This document shows, piece by piece, positions 1 through 9,565 of a DNA stretch of 64,000 nt (the first letter of the stretch is position 1; every line of letters begins with the position of its first letter). The DNA lies in NCBI GenBank assembly GCA_020633125.1, contig JACKEH010000001.1:1-64000 (forward strand), read 5' to 3'. The notes below the pieces were generated by a model. It had not been told where the DNA came from and made no database searches. It saw only the letters and a program-made list of their open reading frames with translations. The DNA comes from Sandaracinus sp. (GTDB lineage Bacteria > Myxococcota_A > Polyangia > Polyangiales > Houyiibacteriaceae). Made by a program: the position numbers and the translations under genes.

Positions 1-100
1 GAACGGTGGTGTGCGATGTTGGGGATCGAATACCGTCGGTCAGCTCGGTGATGGAACAGCGATGCGCCGCCGACGCCCCAGCTCCGTGCTTTCCCCAGAT

Positions 101-255
101 CTATAACGCGGCAGCGCAAGTACCTGGGGAATCGGGGACGAGGCAGGGCGCACCACAGGGGCAGATGTTCGCGCCAGCGCAAGTCTGCCCACGGGCACAA
201 TCCGAATCTTCCCAGCACATTCCAACACGAGGACGCAGAAGTATACCCCGTTCAC
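101..255 (-). pseudogene. Fragment of a cysteine-rich secreted protein
   Basis: An open segment ending at 101 encodes 39 residues starting MCWEDSDC, with seven cysteines spaced as in myxobacterial secreted disulfide-rich domains (CWEDSDC, GQTC, ICPCGAPC, PGTC). No signal peptide is in that frame. A second frame entering from 255 reads MNGVYFCVLVLEC, which resembles a short lipoprotein signal ending just where the cysteine-rich frame begins. The simplest reading is a small lipoprotein gene broken by a frameshift near 215, or the relic of a longer gene. The cysteine pattern is seen directly; the secreted role is inferred. It is divergent from ada. Confidence 0.45.
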
Positions 256-331
256 CGCGGCGACTCGACTTCACGACTTCGACCGCAAGACCTCGGAGGT
301 GAGGCATGGTGTGGGGGCGCAGAGTCTCGAG

Positions 332-1351
332 ATGCTCGCCCTCACCGACGCCCGCTGGCAGGCCCTCGTTCGACGCGACGCCGCGTCGGACTTTCTCTAC
401 GCCGTCCGCACGACGGGCGTGTATTGCCGGCCGAGCTGCGCGTCGCGCAGGCCCAAGCGGCAGAACGTGGAGCTCTTCGTCGACGTTTCGAGCGCGGAGC
501 GCGCGGGCTATCGCGCGTGCCTTCGTTGTGCGCCCACGGGCGAGACGTGGATCGAGCGCGCGTGTCGTCTGCTCGACGCCGAGCCCTCGCTCGATCTGCG
601 GTCGTTGGCCGATGCGCTCGGCAAGAGCCCCTTCCACGTGCAGCGAGCGTTCAAAGAAGCGCTCGGTGTCTCGCCCCACGCGTACGCGAAAGAGCGGCGG
701 CGGGCGCGAGCGCGCGAAGCGTTGCGACGCGCGAACTCGGTGACCGCCGCGATCTTCGACGCCGGCTACGACGCCGCCGCGACCTTCTACGCCGACGCCG
801 CAGAGTCGGGCATGAAGCCGGCCGCCGAACGACGCGGAGGAGCCGGCGAGGTGGTGCGCTTCGCGCTCGGCGCGCACGCGCTCGGCGCCGTGTTGGTGGC
901 GACGACCGAGCGCGGCGTGTGCGCGGTCTCGCTGGGCGACGAGCCGGAGGCGCTCCTGCGCGCGCTCGAAGCGAGCTACCCGAACGCGACGCTCGTGGCG
1001 CACGACGACGCGACCGACGGAGTGGTGTCGTCCGTGCTCGGCGCGCTCGACGAGCCGGAACGCGCGCGCACGTTGCCGCTCGACCTACGCGGCACGGCAT
1101 TTCGACGCCGCGTGTGGGAGGCGTTGCGCGCGATCCCCGCGGGACGAACCGCGACCTACGCCGAGGTCGCGCGAACCATCGGTGCGCCCACTGCAGTACG
1201 CGCGGTCGCGAGCGCCTGCGCGAACAACCCGGTCGCGGTCTTGGTGCCGTGCCATCGCGTGGTGCGAAGCGACGGCGGGCTCGCGGGATACCGGTGGGGG
1301 ATCGATCGGAAGCGGGCGTTGTTGTTGCGCGAGGGGAGCTTGCGTTCGTAG
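332..1351 (+). CDS. ada: Ada-type bifunctional regulator / methylated-DNA-cysteine methyltransferase
   Basis: The product is a 339-residue Ada protein of the full three-part architecture. The N-terminal metal-binding module carries its four cysteines (VYCRPSC at about 32-36 and ACLRC at about 63-66), where methyl-phosphotriester repair activates the protein. An AraC-type helix-turn-helix follows (about 75-160). The C-terminal O6-methylguanine methyltransferase domain has the active-site PCHRV motif near 308. Length matches E. coli Ada (about 354). The start was placed at the ATG at 332 because the family aligns from LTDARWQA; a GTG at 299 in frame would add 11 unconserved residues. Known role: transfers alkyl groups from DNA to its own cysteines and then activates the adaptive response. 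No alkA or alkB homologue lies alongside. Confidence 0.93.
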   Translation: MLALTDARWQALVRRDAASDFLYAVRTTGVYCRPSCASRRPKRQNVELFVDVSSAERAGYRACLRCAPTGETWIERACRLLDAEPSLDLRSLADALGKSPFHVQRAFKEALGVSPHAYAKERRRARAREALRRANSVTAAIFDAGYDAAATFYADAAESGMKPAAERRGGAGEVVRFALGAHALGAVLVATTERGVCAVSLGDEPEALLRALEASYPNATLVAHDDATDGVVSSVLGALDEPERARTLPLDLRGTAFRRRVWEALRAIPAGRTATYAEVARTIGAPTAVRAVASACANNPVAVLVPCHRVVRSDGGLAGYRWGIDRKRALLLREGSLRS

Positions 1352-1860
1352 CGCCGTGCCCGTGCCCGTGCCCGTGAGACCGGCAACCGCTCGCGCCCAG
1401 AGCAAGACGGACGGCGTGCGCGCCACCGCCGCTTGCGGCCTCGAGTCGCCTCCCGCGCTTCGCCAGAGCACGGACGGCCGGCTACGTCGCGTGGCCGTGG
1501 CGGTCCAAGAGTGTCGCAACGCGACGTCTCCGTCTCCGGGTCCGAGCACGTGTCGGCACGCGTCTCCGTCTCAGGTCCGAAGCGACGGTCCAAGCGACGT
1601 CTCCGTCTCCGTCTCCGGTCGCGGCGAGGTGTCGCAAGCGACTCTCCGATCCCGAAGCGCGTGTCGTGATGCGCGTCCCATCGCCTTCTCCGTCTCGTCT
1701 CCGAGTCACGCGGGCACGGTGTCGCACGCGTCTCGCCAGGTCGCGGCACGGTGCACGGGTCGCCGACCACCGCAACAGGTCCAAAGTCCCACCGGTCTCC
1801 CTCCCCGCCCCACACCCACGAATTCCTTCATCTTTTCGAGGCGCACGCCTTGCACCGGCA
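1352..1860. repeat. Non-coding stretch with hexanucleotide repeats and R1-like blocks
   Basis: About 500 bases separate ada from the DUF1592 gene. Three GTGCCC-type hexamers lie at 1355-1378, and from about 1515 to 1720 there are interspersed CGTCTC/CTCCGT runs broken by GCGACG and GTGTCG blocks, resembling degenerate reverse-oriented R1 elements elsewhere in the window. The frames that stay open here are arginine- and serine-rich with no domain or signal peptide, so I regard them as by-products of the repeat. I found no convincing promoter. Confidence 0.6.
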
Positions 1861-1867
1861 TGGTCCG

Positions 1868-4368
1868 ATGCGCGTCACGTCGCTCCTCTGTCTCCTCTCG
1901 CTCGCGTGCAGCGGCGAGATCGGCGACTCCAAACCCGGAGGCCGAGACCCGCGGAGCCGCTTCCGGACGAGCCGCTGACCTTCGCGCCCGCAGCCGCGAC
2001 GCTTCACCGGCTGACACGCAGCGAATACCTGGCCAGCGTCGCAGACCTCTTCCCCGAAGGCGCGCCGCTGCCGACGGATCTCGAGGTCGACACGCCGCTC
2101 TACGGCTTCACCACCGTCGGCGGCTCCGAGCTCACGATCTCGCCTCGCGCGGCCGAACAATACGAGGCCGCCGCGCGCCAGCTCGCCGCGTACGCCTTCG
2201 CCGACGCGACCCGGCGCGACGCCTTCCTCGGCTGCACGATCGACGCCCCCGGAGACGCGTGCGTGCGCGCGTTCCTCGGCCGCTTTGCCCGACGCGCGTG
2301 GCGCCGGCCGCTCGAGCCCGCGGAGCTCGACGCGCTCGTCACGCTCGCCGCCGACCTCGGCACACGACTTCGCGACGGCAACCGCGGGCTCGAGCTCGCG
2401 CTCGGCGCGGTGCTGCAATCGCCGCACTTCCTCTTTCGCGTCGAGATCGGCGAGCCCGATCCGGAAGACACCACGCGTCGTCGCTACACGAGCCTCGAGA
2501 TGGCCTCGCGTCTCTCGTATTTCCTCTGGGGCACCACGCCGGACGACGCGCTGCTCGACGCAGCCGAGCGCGGCGACCTCGTGACCGAGACCGGCCTTCG
2601 CGCCGCCGTCGCGCGCCTCACCGCCGACCCGCGCGCCGCGCAATCGATGGGACGTTTCTTCGGCGAGCACATGGCGCTCGACCGTCTCGACGCCGTGACC
2701 AAGGACCCCGAGCTCTACCCGCAGCTCACGCCGAGCCTCCTCGCGTCGATGCGTGCGGAGCTCGAGACGCTCTTCGCCGACCACGCGCTCGGCGAGGGTG
2801 ACGTTCGCGACCTCTTCGTCACCGACCGCGCCTACGTCGACGCCGAGCTCGCGGCGGTCTACGGCGTGAGCGCACCCGGCAGCGAAGGCCTGCAGCCCGT
2901 CTCGCTTCCGAGCGAGAGCGAGCGCGGCGGTCTGCTCGGTCGCGCGGGCTTCCTGACGCTCTGGTCGCACGCGACGCTGACCTCGCCGACCACACGCGGC
3001 CGCTTCGTGCGCATGAACCTGCTCTGCGAGGACGTCCCTCCGCCGCCGCCCGGAGTGGACACCACGCTCCCCCACGGCGACGGAACCCCGAAGACGCTGC
3101 GCGAGCGCCTCGAGATTCACCGCAGCAACGCCGCTTGCGCCGGCTGTCACGACCGCATGGATCCGATCGGCTTCGCGTTCGAGCACTTCGGCCCGCTCGG
3201 CGAGTGGCGCGACACGGACGAGGGGCTGCCCATCGACACCACGACCGAGATGGACGGCACACCGGTCGCGAACGCCGCGGAGCTCGGGGCAGTGCTCGCC
3301 GAAGATCCGCGTGTGGCCGAGTGCCTCTCGCGTCGGCTCTACCGCTACGCGACGGGGCACCTCGAAGAACGCGGCGAAGAGATCGTGGTCCGCGACCTCG
3401 GCGACACACTCGTCGACGCCGAACATCGTTTCCTCGCGCTCATGAATGCGCTCGTCACGAGCGACGGCTTCCGCTACGCCGCCACCGATCCCGAGGCCGC
3501 GTGCACGACGGGCTCACGCCGCGCGTGCTCGACCGCGTGTGGTGCGGGCGAACAGGTCTGTGTCGCCGGAGCCTGGGCCGTGTGCGACGCCCCCGCCGCG
3601 CGAGCGGAAGACTGCAACGGCCGCGACGACGACTGCGACGGCAGCGTCGACGAAGCGCTGGTGCGAAGCTGCGAGGGCACCTGCGGTGGCGGCATGCAGG
3701 CTTGTGCCGGCGGGGCGTGGGGCGCGTGCGAAGAGGAGCTCGTCGAGCTCTGCAACGGCACGGACGACGACTGCGACGGCACCGCCGACGAAGGGCTCGC
3801 CACCCACGTCGCGATCACGAGCTTCACCGCGCTCTCCGCCGTGCACGCGCAATGCGACGGCGCCACCCAGCGCCGCGGCGTGAACTGCAACAGCGCGGTG
3901 CACCGCGTGTGTGCGGCGACCGGCTGCAGCACCAGCGGCTTCGGCCCCGTCGAAGCGGGCCCCGACGAAGCCCACCTCGGCTGCGTGAGCGGGCAGACGC
4001 GCGTCGTCTCGTACGCCGACCTCGCCGCGCATCACGCGCCTTGCAACGGCACCAGCGAGGTCATGGGGCCGAACTGCAACGCGGCGATCAGCCGCTGGTG
4101 CGGCGCCAACGGCATGACCACCGGCTTCGGTCCGGTCGAGCTTCCCGGCGACGGCACCGCGCACGTGACGTGTGTGCCCACCGCGACGCGGCATTCGATC
4201 ACCTACGCCGATCTCACGCCGCACCACGGCAGCTGCCACTCCGGCACTCGGATCGGCCCCGAGTGCGACGCCGCGATTCACCGCTGGTGCCGCGCGATGG
4301 GCGCGGTGAGCGGCTTCGGCCCCCTCGAGAACTCCGGCGAGAACCTCGCCGTCGCTTGCGTGAGGTGA
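1868..4368 (+). CDS. DUF1592/DUF1588/DUF1585 lipoprotein with MopE-type and GFGPVE repeats; apparent frameshift near 1950
   Basis: This is a large secreted protein of the planctomycete/myxobacterial DUF1592 class. In order: a DUF1587-like start (LHRLTRSEYL), DUF1592 (SLEMASRLSYFLWGTTPD), DUF1588 with a cytochrome-like CAGCH motif in CAGCHDRMDPIGFAFEHFG, and a DUF1585-like end (RRLYRYATG). Two MopE-type acidic motifs follow (DCNGRDDDCDG, LCNGTDDDCDG), then three cysteine repeats of about 60 residues each ending near GFGPVE or GFGPLE. The only credible signal peptide, MRVTSLLCLLSLACSGEIG from the ATG at 1868, is in a different frame; one extra C in the CCC run near 1950 would join it to the main frame. 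This is either a sequencing error or a real lesion. It is 5 bases upstream of the DUF1552 gene, its usual partner; biochemical function is unknown. Confidence 0.8.
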
Positions 4369-4373
4369 ACGCG

Positions 4374-5708
4374 ATGCTCCCGCTGAAACGACGCATGAAG
4401 CGACGCACTTTCCTTCGCGGCACCTTGGCCGGGGTCGGCACCGTCGCGGTCGGTTTGCCCGCGCTCGACGCGATGCTCGACGACAACGGCCGGGTCTTCG
4501 CGCAAGGGGACATGATCCCCGATCGCTTCGGTCTGTGGTTCTTCGGCAACGGCGTGAAGCCGGATCGTTGGATCCCACCGACCGAAGGCGCCGGCTGGAC
4601 GCCGAGCCCCGAGCTCGCACCGCTCGAGGACGTGCGCGATTGGGTGAGCGTGGTGACGGGCTGCGAGATCAAGACCGCGACCCACCCGCACCACAGCGGC
4701 ATGACCGGCGTGCTCACCGGCAGCCGCTACCACCAGCTCGGCACGACGCGCGACACCATCGTCACCACCTTTGCGGGTCCGAGCGTGGACATGATCGCGG
4801 CCTCGCATTTCGAAGGTGCGACGCCCTTTCGTTCGCTCGAGCTCGGCGTCACGCGTTTTCGCGGCACCGACGAAGGCACCACCTTCCAGCATTTGAGCCA
4901 CAACGGCCCGAACAACGTGAACCCGAGCGAGTACTCGCCGAGCCGCCTCTTCTCGCGGCTCTTCGGCATGCCGCTCGACGCCGACGTCGACCTCGCGCGA
5001 CGCAGCGTGCTCGACGCGGTGATGGGGCAAGTGCGAGGGCTTCAAGGCCGTGTCGGCAGCCGCGACCGCGCGCGTCTGGAGCAACACTTCGAGTCGGTGC
5101 GCACGCTCGAGCAGCGGCTCGCCTCGGGCGTGTCGGCCTGCATGGAGCCCGCGAACCTGGGCGACTTCCCCGACGTCGAGGGACGCGAGCAGATCGAGCA
5201 GCAGAACCGCGCGATGAGCGACCTGATGGTCACCGCGCTCGCGTGTGACCTCACGCGAAGCTTCAGCGTGCTCTTCAGCCCGGCCGGCAGCGGCGTCGTC
5301 GTCTGGCCCGTGGGCGCACGCAACAGCCTGCACCAGATCTGCCACGACGAAGCGAACCCACAGCCCACCGTGCACGCGGCGGTGGTCTTCACGATGCAGC
5401 AGCTCGCGTATTTCCTCGGGCGTCTGCGCGACACCCCGGAGGGCGACGGCAACCTGCTCGACCACTCGTCGATTCTCGTGACGAGCGAGCTCGCGGACGG
5501 CTCGAACCACAGCAACCGCGACTTCCCGCTCTTGATCGCGGGGCGTGGCAACGGGCGGCTTCGCGGCGGCGTGCACTACCGCTCACGCTCCAACGAGAAC
5601 ACCTCGCACGCCGTGCTCACGGCGCTTCGAGGAGGCGGCGTCCCGCTCGAGAGCTTCGGCACCGAAGCCGGCGCGGTGACGAGCACGATCGGCGCGCTCG
5701 AGGTCTGA
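4374..5708 (+). CDS. DUF1552 secreted protein
   Basis: The 444-residue product begins with a Tat-like signal (KRRTFLRGTLAGVGTVAVG) and continues as a DUF1552 protein: FGLWFFGNGVKPDRWIP near the N terminus, HPHHSGMTGVLTG, FQHLSHNGPNN, and LLDHSSILVTSELADGSNHS towards the end. The fold is probably related to the alkaline-phosphatase/DUF1501 group, but no reaction is established. The ATG at 4374 follows the DUF1592 stop by five bases; an in-frame ATG at 4395 would give MKRRTFLRG, an equally good Tat start. Pairing with DUF1592 genes is characteristic of Planctomycetes and Myxococcota, so the two products probably act together outside the cytoplasm. Confidence 0.88.
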   Translation: MLPLKRRMKRRTFLRGTLAGVGTVAVGLPALDAMLDDNGRVFAQGDMIPDRFGLWFFGNGVKPDRWIPPTEGAGWTPSPELAPLEDVRDWVSVVTGCEIKTATHPHHSGMTGVLTGSRYHQLGTTRDTIVTTFAGPSVDMIAASHFEGATPFRSLELGVTRFRGTDEGTTFQHLSHNGPNNVNPSEYSPSRLFSRLFGMPLDADVDLARRSVLDAVMGQVRGLQGRVGSRDRARLEQHFESVRTLEQRLASGVSACMEPANLGDFPDVEGREQIEQQNRAMSDLMVTALACDLTRSFSVLFSPAGSGVVVWPVGARNSLHQICHDEANPQPTVHAAVVFTMQQLAYFLGRLRDTPEGDGNLLDHSSILVTSELADGSNHSNRDFPLLIAGRGNGRLRGGVHYRSRSNENTSHAVLTALRGGGVPLESFGTEAGAVTSTIGALEV

Positions 5709-5755
5709 CGGCTCTCCCACGAACGACGCGAGTCGCTCTTCCTCGGGAGCCGCGC

Positions 5756-6391
5756 TCACGGCGTGGGAGGTTTGGGCGCCTCGGGCGAGCCCGGAGACTC
5801 CGCGTCGCTCGACTCCGGCGTGCCGTTCACGAGACGACGTTGAATCGCGACCGGCACGCTCTCGCGCAGGACGATCTTCCAGCCCTCGGTGTGTCGACGC
5901 ATCACGACCGGGCGGCTGCGACGGCCCATCTCGTCTTTGCCGAAGACGTGCGCGACGTCGCCGGTGATCGTGACCTCGAGGTCGCTCTTGCCCGACGCGA
6001 GGCTGCCGAAGACGTAGCCGACGAGCCCCTCGGCTTCCGGTGCGCTCTCGTCGAGGTCGGCGAAACACACGGCGCGCGTGTCGGGGTCGTTGAGGTGAAA
6101 GCTGCGCCCGATCTGCATGCGGCGGCGGACCTCTTCTTCGGAGACGTCGGCTACACCGTAGACGTCGAGCAAGGTCTCGGCGGTCGTCTTCGGAGTCAGC
6201 AGCCGCAAGTCCGTCGGGGCTGCGGGCTCGCCGCATCCGAACGCACCTGGCGTGCTGGCGAGAATCGCCGCGACGACGAACGCGACCAAGCTCGCCGACC
6301 CGCGCTCGTACGTCGCGCTCCGCGCCGGTCGCGAGCCCGTCGACACGTGGCGTGCAGCAGGCCGGTCGAGCGTTCGGCAGACGTCGCTCAC
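5756..6391 (-). CDS. Hypothetical lipoprotein
   Basis: The 211-residue product has a basic N terminus, a hydrophobic stretch (LVAFVVAAILASTPGAFGC) ending in a lipobox-like AFGC at about residue 53, then a soluble domain of about 140 residues and a proline-rich tail. The soluble part (LLDVYGVADVSEEEVRRRMQ and later RRHTEGWKIVLRES) recalls small NTF2/SnoaL-like export domains, but I cannot assign a family. The GTG start at 6391 overlaps the stop of the upstream carboxypeptidase gene (GTGA), so translation is probably coupled. It is the last gene of the exonuclease-membrane protein-carboxypeptidase operon and converges on the DUF1552 gene. Confidence 0.7.
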   Translation of the reverse strand: MSDVCRTLDRPAARHVSTGSRPARSATYERGSASLVAFVVAAILASTPGAFGCGEPAAPTDLRLLTPKTTAETLLDVYGVADVSEEEVRRRMQIGRSFHLNDPDTRAVCFADLDESAPEAEGLVGYVFGSLASGKSDLEVTITGDVAHVFGKDEMGRRSRPVVMRRHTEGWKIVLRESVPVAIQRRLVNGTPESSDAESPGSPEAPKPPTP

Positions 6392-7314
6392 GCCTCACCT
6401 CGCACGAAGCGGTCCATCGCCGGCACCACGCTCGACAGCTCGAGATCCTTCGCGGGCGCGTTGAACCACCGAAAGGGCGAGAGCCACGTCGCAGGATCGT
6501 TCGCGCGAAAGCCACCCGCGCCAAGCTCGACCAGCAACGCGAGCGCGCCGTAGCGGTCGTGCAGGTGATCGAGCTCCATGCCCGGCGCGAACGCCCCCGG
6601 CACCCAACGCGCGGTCTGTGTGACGCCGTAGCCCGGAAGGTCCCGCGCGAAGGCAACGGCTGCGCGACGGTGCGCTTCGAAGTCGCTCGGACGACGCCAC
6701 ACGCCGCCGTAGGGGTAGAGCACCTTGCGGCCGAAGCTGTGCAAGCTGAGCGCGCGATCGAGCGGACGACCGAGCGCGTCGAGCGACGCGAGGATCGCGG
6801 CAATCTCGGGCTCGCTCGAAGGCGCGTCGCCGCCGTGCCCGAGGTGAGGGAAGACCTTCGCGCGCAGGTGCGAGCTCGACCAATGCGTCGGCCAGTTTCG
6901 GTTCAGATCGACGCCACGTGCGTTCGTGCGATCGAAGGCGCGCTCTCCGCGGCGCAGCCGACGCTCGACCCGACGGTAGCCGTCGACGTTGGCGATCGGC
7001 ACCACACGCACCAAGCGATCGCGCGGTGGACGCGCGACGAGGCGGGCGAGCAACTGCAGCGCGGCTTCGACGCCGATCCACTCCATCGCGTGAAGACCCG
7101 CGACGACGAAGCTGACCTTCGCCGCGTCCGGGTCGCCGACGTCGAACGCGAAGAGCGGTGTGCCCTCCACGCTCTGCCCGAGGCGAAGCGCGTGCGCTCC
7201 GCTTCGAGCGAGCTCCTCGATCACGTCGGCGTATCCGCGGTAGCGACCCGCGCGCGAAGGCAGGGGCAGCGGGGCGCGATCGAGCGAGGCGAGGTGCGCG
7301 TCGAGCTCGGACAT
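6388..7314 (-). CDS. M14-family zinc carboxypeptidase
   Basis: The 308-residue product carries the M14 (carboxypeptidase A-like) active site: HAME with zinc ligands His75 and Glu78, the substrate-binding DLNRNWP with Arg139, the third zinc ligand His192 in SLHSFG, and the general-base Glu263 in LLVELGAGGF. It therefore hydrolyses C-terminal peptide bonds, perhaps of cell-wall peptides or peptide amides. The ATG at 7314 gives a protein beginning directly with the domain and no signal peptide, so it appears cytoplasmic. It overlaps the downstream lipoprotein start by four bases and follows the membrane-protein gene by 11 bases. Confidence 0.88.
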   Translation of the reverse strand: MSELDAHLASLDRAPLPLPSRAGRYRGYADVIEELARSGAHALRLGQSVEGTPLFAFDVGDPDAAKVSFVVAGLHAMEWIGVEAALQLLARLVARPPRDRLVRVVPIANVDGYRRVERRLRRGERAFDRTNARGVDLNRNWPTHWSSSHLRAKVFPHLGHGGDAPSSEPEIAAILASLDALGRPLDRALSLHSFGRKVLYPYGGVWRRPSDFEAHRRAAVAFARDLPGYGVTQTARWVPGAFAPGMELDHLHDRYGALALLVELGAGGFRANDPATWLSPFRWFNAPAKDLELSSVVPAMDRFVRGEA

Positions 7315-7325
7315 CGGCGCGGAGC

Positions 7326-8042
7326 TTACGAGCTTTCGCCCGCCTCGCGCACCCGAAGCCCACCGTGGGCGTGCACGAGCAGCTCGACCGCCACCATCGC
7401 GCTCGTCGGCAGCCAGACGTCGACCCATCGGCGCTTCGGGCCTTGGCGCACGCCGTCCGGCTGCCAGCGCTTGCGGGCTCCGGCACCCGAGGAAGCGAGC
7501 GTGAGCGTCGTCGTACCGTCCGAGAGCCGGAGGTAGTGGCCGACCTTGATCTCCTCGTGGCGCCCCTGGTGATCGCCCGGGAACGCGGGGCGCGAGCCCA
7601 TGACCGAGCCGGTCTCGACCCGGAGGTGCGAGAGGACCAGGCGACGGCGATGCAGGCCGAAGAACGAGCGCAGCACGAGCATCTCGCGCTCGAAGCGCAA
7701 GCGCGCACGAACGACGTTGCGCCAAGCGAGGAACGAAACAGCGAACGCCACGCCGAGCGTGACGACGGGCAAGGCGGCGGCGATTCGACCGCTCTCGGGC
7801 GCCACGGCGACGGTGATTCCGAACATGACCACACCGAGGACACCGAGGGCGATCATCGGCACGTAGATCCCGGCGTCGGGACCTTCGACGTGGGGCAGCT
7901 CCGTCGGAGCGTCGGCGTGGACCTCGTCGAGATGACGCTCGAGCTTGGCCGCGCCGACCGAGCTCCCGCACCACGGGCACGGCACGAGCGCACCGGGGTT
8001 CGTGCGGGCGGCCTCGAGCGCGAGCTCGCGAGGTCGAATCAT
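7326..8042 (-). CDS. Membrane protein with N-terminal C2H2-like zinc finger
   Basis: The 238-residue product starts with a possible zinc-binding element (CPWCGSSVGAAKLERHLDEVH, about residues 22-42), followed by two transmembrane segments (about 59-80 and 87-107) and a C-terminal soluble domain with alternating hydrophobic strands like bacterial PH-like domains. No family is recognised. It lies 37 bases downstream of the exonuclease gene and 11 bases upstream of the carboxypeptidase, all on the reverse strand, so the four genes probably form one transcript. What connects a nuclease, a membrane zinc-finger protein and a peptidase is not evident. Confidence 0.7.
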   Translation of the reverse strand: MIRPRELALEAARTNPGALVPCPWCGSSVGAAKLERHLDEVHADAPTELPHVEGPDAGIYVPMIALGVLGVVMFGITVAVAPESGRIAAALPVVTLGVAFAVSFLAWRNVVRARLRFEREMLVLRSFFGLHRRRLVLSHLRVETGSVMGSRPAFPGDHQGRHEEIKVGHYLRLSDGTTTLTLASSGAGARKRWQPDGVRQGPKRRWVDVWLPTSAMVAVELLVHAHGGLRVREAGESS

Positions 8043-8079
8043 GCGTGGATCGTAGCAGCGCGGCGGCGGCGCGCGGACG

Positions 8080-8829
8080 CTACTGGAACCGACGCCAGGC
8101 CGTGAGCTCGGCCTCCTGGAAGGCCGCGTAGCGACGCTGCAGGCGGATGAGCTCGCCGTAGATGGTCGGCATCTGCGGCGCGAGCGAGAGCAAGACCCGA
8201 CCGGTGGCTTCGGCGTCCCCCGCGGCGCGGTGGGCTTGTTCGAGCGGGATGCCGAAGAACGCCGCCACGTCGCCGAGACGACGGCTCTTTTGGTCCTTGA
8301 GGATCTCGCGAGCCCAGACGAGCGGGTCGATCCAGGTCGTGTCGTCGCGCAGGGCGGGCGGCAGGTCCTTGGGCAACGCGTGCTTCACGCGTTTGGCTTC
8401 GGAGAGCAGGAAGGTGCGGTCGAAGTCGGCGTTGTAGGCCACCGGGATACGGCCCGCGAGCAGCTCGACGACGTGCGGGAGCACCTCTTCGAACGAAGGC
8501 GCGCCTTCGAGCTCTTCGTCGCTGATGCCATGCACCGCGCGGGCTTCTTCGGGGACGGGGATGCCCGGGTTCACGAGCAGGCCCTCGCGGAAGGCGAGGC
8601 GACCGCCCGCGTCGAAGCCGACCATGCCGATCTCGAGGACGCGGTCTTGTTCGGGGTTGGTGCCGGTGGTCTCGAAGTCGATGACGACGAGGGGCAGCTC
8701 GGTCCAAGGGCGGCCGGGCTCCATCTCGGCGACGAGGCCGGGGACCGTGCGAATCGCCTGGGCGATCAGGTCCGCGATGCCGGGGTAGTGGCGTCCGGTG
8801 GGGAAGCAGGTCTTCGGCGCGCCGCGCAT
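8080..8829 (-). CDS. DnaQ-like 3'-5' exonuclease (DEDDh)
   Basis: The 249-residue product contains all exonuclease motifs of the DEDDh group: DFETTG with Asp51 and Glu53, YNADFD with Asp135, and HRAAGD with His200 and Asp205. These acidic residues bind two metals and degrade DNA or RNA from the 3' end. It resembles the proofreading epsilon subunit and related stand-alone nucleases, but the extra 45-residue N-terminal segment and lack of a polymerase neighbour leave the substrate open. The ATG at 8829 was chosen because upstream codons in the same frame merge into the hexanucleotide satellite, which keeps every frame open and makes the apparent reading frame misleadingly long. Confidence 0.86.
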   Translation of the reverse strand: MRGAPKTCFPTGRHYPGIADLIAQAIRTVPGLVAEMEPGRPWTELPLVVIDFETTGTNPEQDRVLEIGMVGFDAGGRLAFREGLLVNPGIPVPEEARAVHGISDEELEGAPSFEEVLPHVVELLAGRIPVAYNADFDRTFLLSEAKRVKHALPKDLPPALRDDTTWIDPLVWAREILKDQKSRRLGDVAAFFGIPLEQAHRAAGDAEATGRVLLSLAPQMPTIYGELIRLQRRYAAFQEAELTAWRRFQ

Positions 8830-8953
8830 CGGCAGAGGCAGTACCACGGACGGTGTTTGGTGACCATGGGCAGGGCAGCGTCCGCGCGGCGGAGGCGGAG
8901 CGAAGAACGTCCGATTCCCATTGGATTTCAGTGCCTTGCGAGACGGCTCCGCC

Positions 8954-9274
<321 letters not shown>

Positions 9275-9279
9275 GCGCG

Positions 9280-9385
9280 CAGCGCCGTCTCGGTCTCGGT
9301 CTCCGTCGTCGCCAAGCGACGGTGGCGCGCAGCGCCGTCTCGGCCTCGGTCTCCGTCGTCGCCAAGCGACGGTGGTGCACGACGC
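9280..9385 (-). repeat. R1-type repeat in reverse orientation, tandem duplicated
   Basis: Directly after the satellite a block of about 54 bases beginning GGTGGCGCGCAGCGCCGTCT occurs twice in tandem, with a partial third copy. Read on the reverse strand it matches the R1 family found at 26.1, 31.9, 35.5 and 57.1 kb (core GAGACGGCGCT followed by GCGCCACCG). The remaining 180 bases up to the lipoprotein gene show no clear feature apart from the ribosome binding site. Confidence 0.65.
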
Positions 9386-9555
9386 CTCTCGACCACAGCC
9401 GACAAGGCGCTCGCTCGCGCGACGAGAACCACGTTCGTTGCGAGTAGCCCGGAGATCCCGATACCCTTGGGTCGTCGTGCGGAGCGCGGCGGCACGTCTC
9501 CCGACGGGGTGGTCGGCAACGTGTGCTCGGGGTGTTTGCTCGCCGAGTGCGAGCT

Positions 9556-9560
9556 GGAGG
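9556..9560 (+). promoter_or_regulatory. Ribosome binding site deciding the lipoprotein start
   Basis: GGAGG lies five bases upstream of the ATG at 9566. It fixes the start at the lipoprotein signal peptide, although the reading frame stays open far upstream through the satellite. Confidence 0.75.
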
Positions 9561-9565
9561 TGTCG

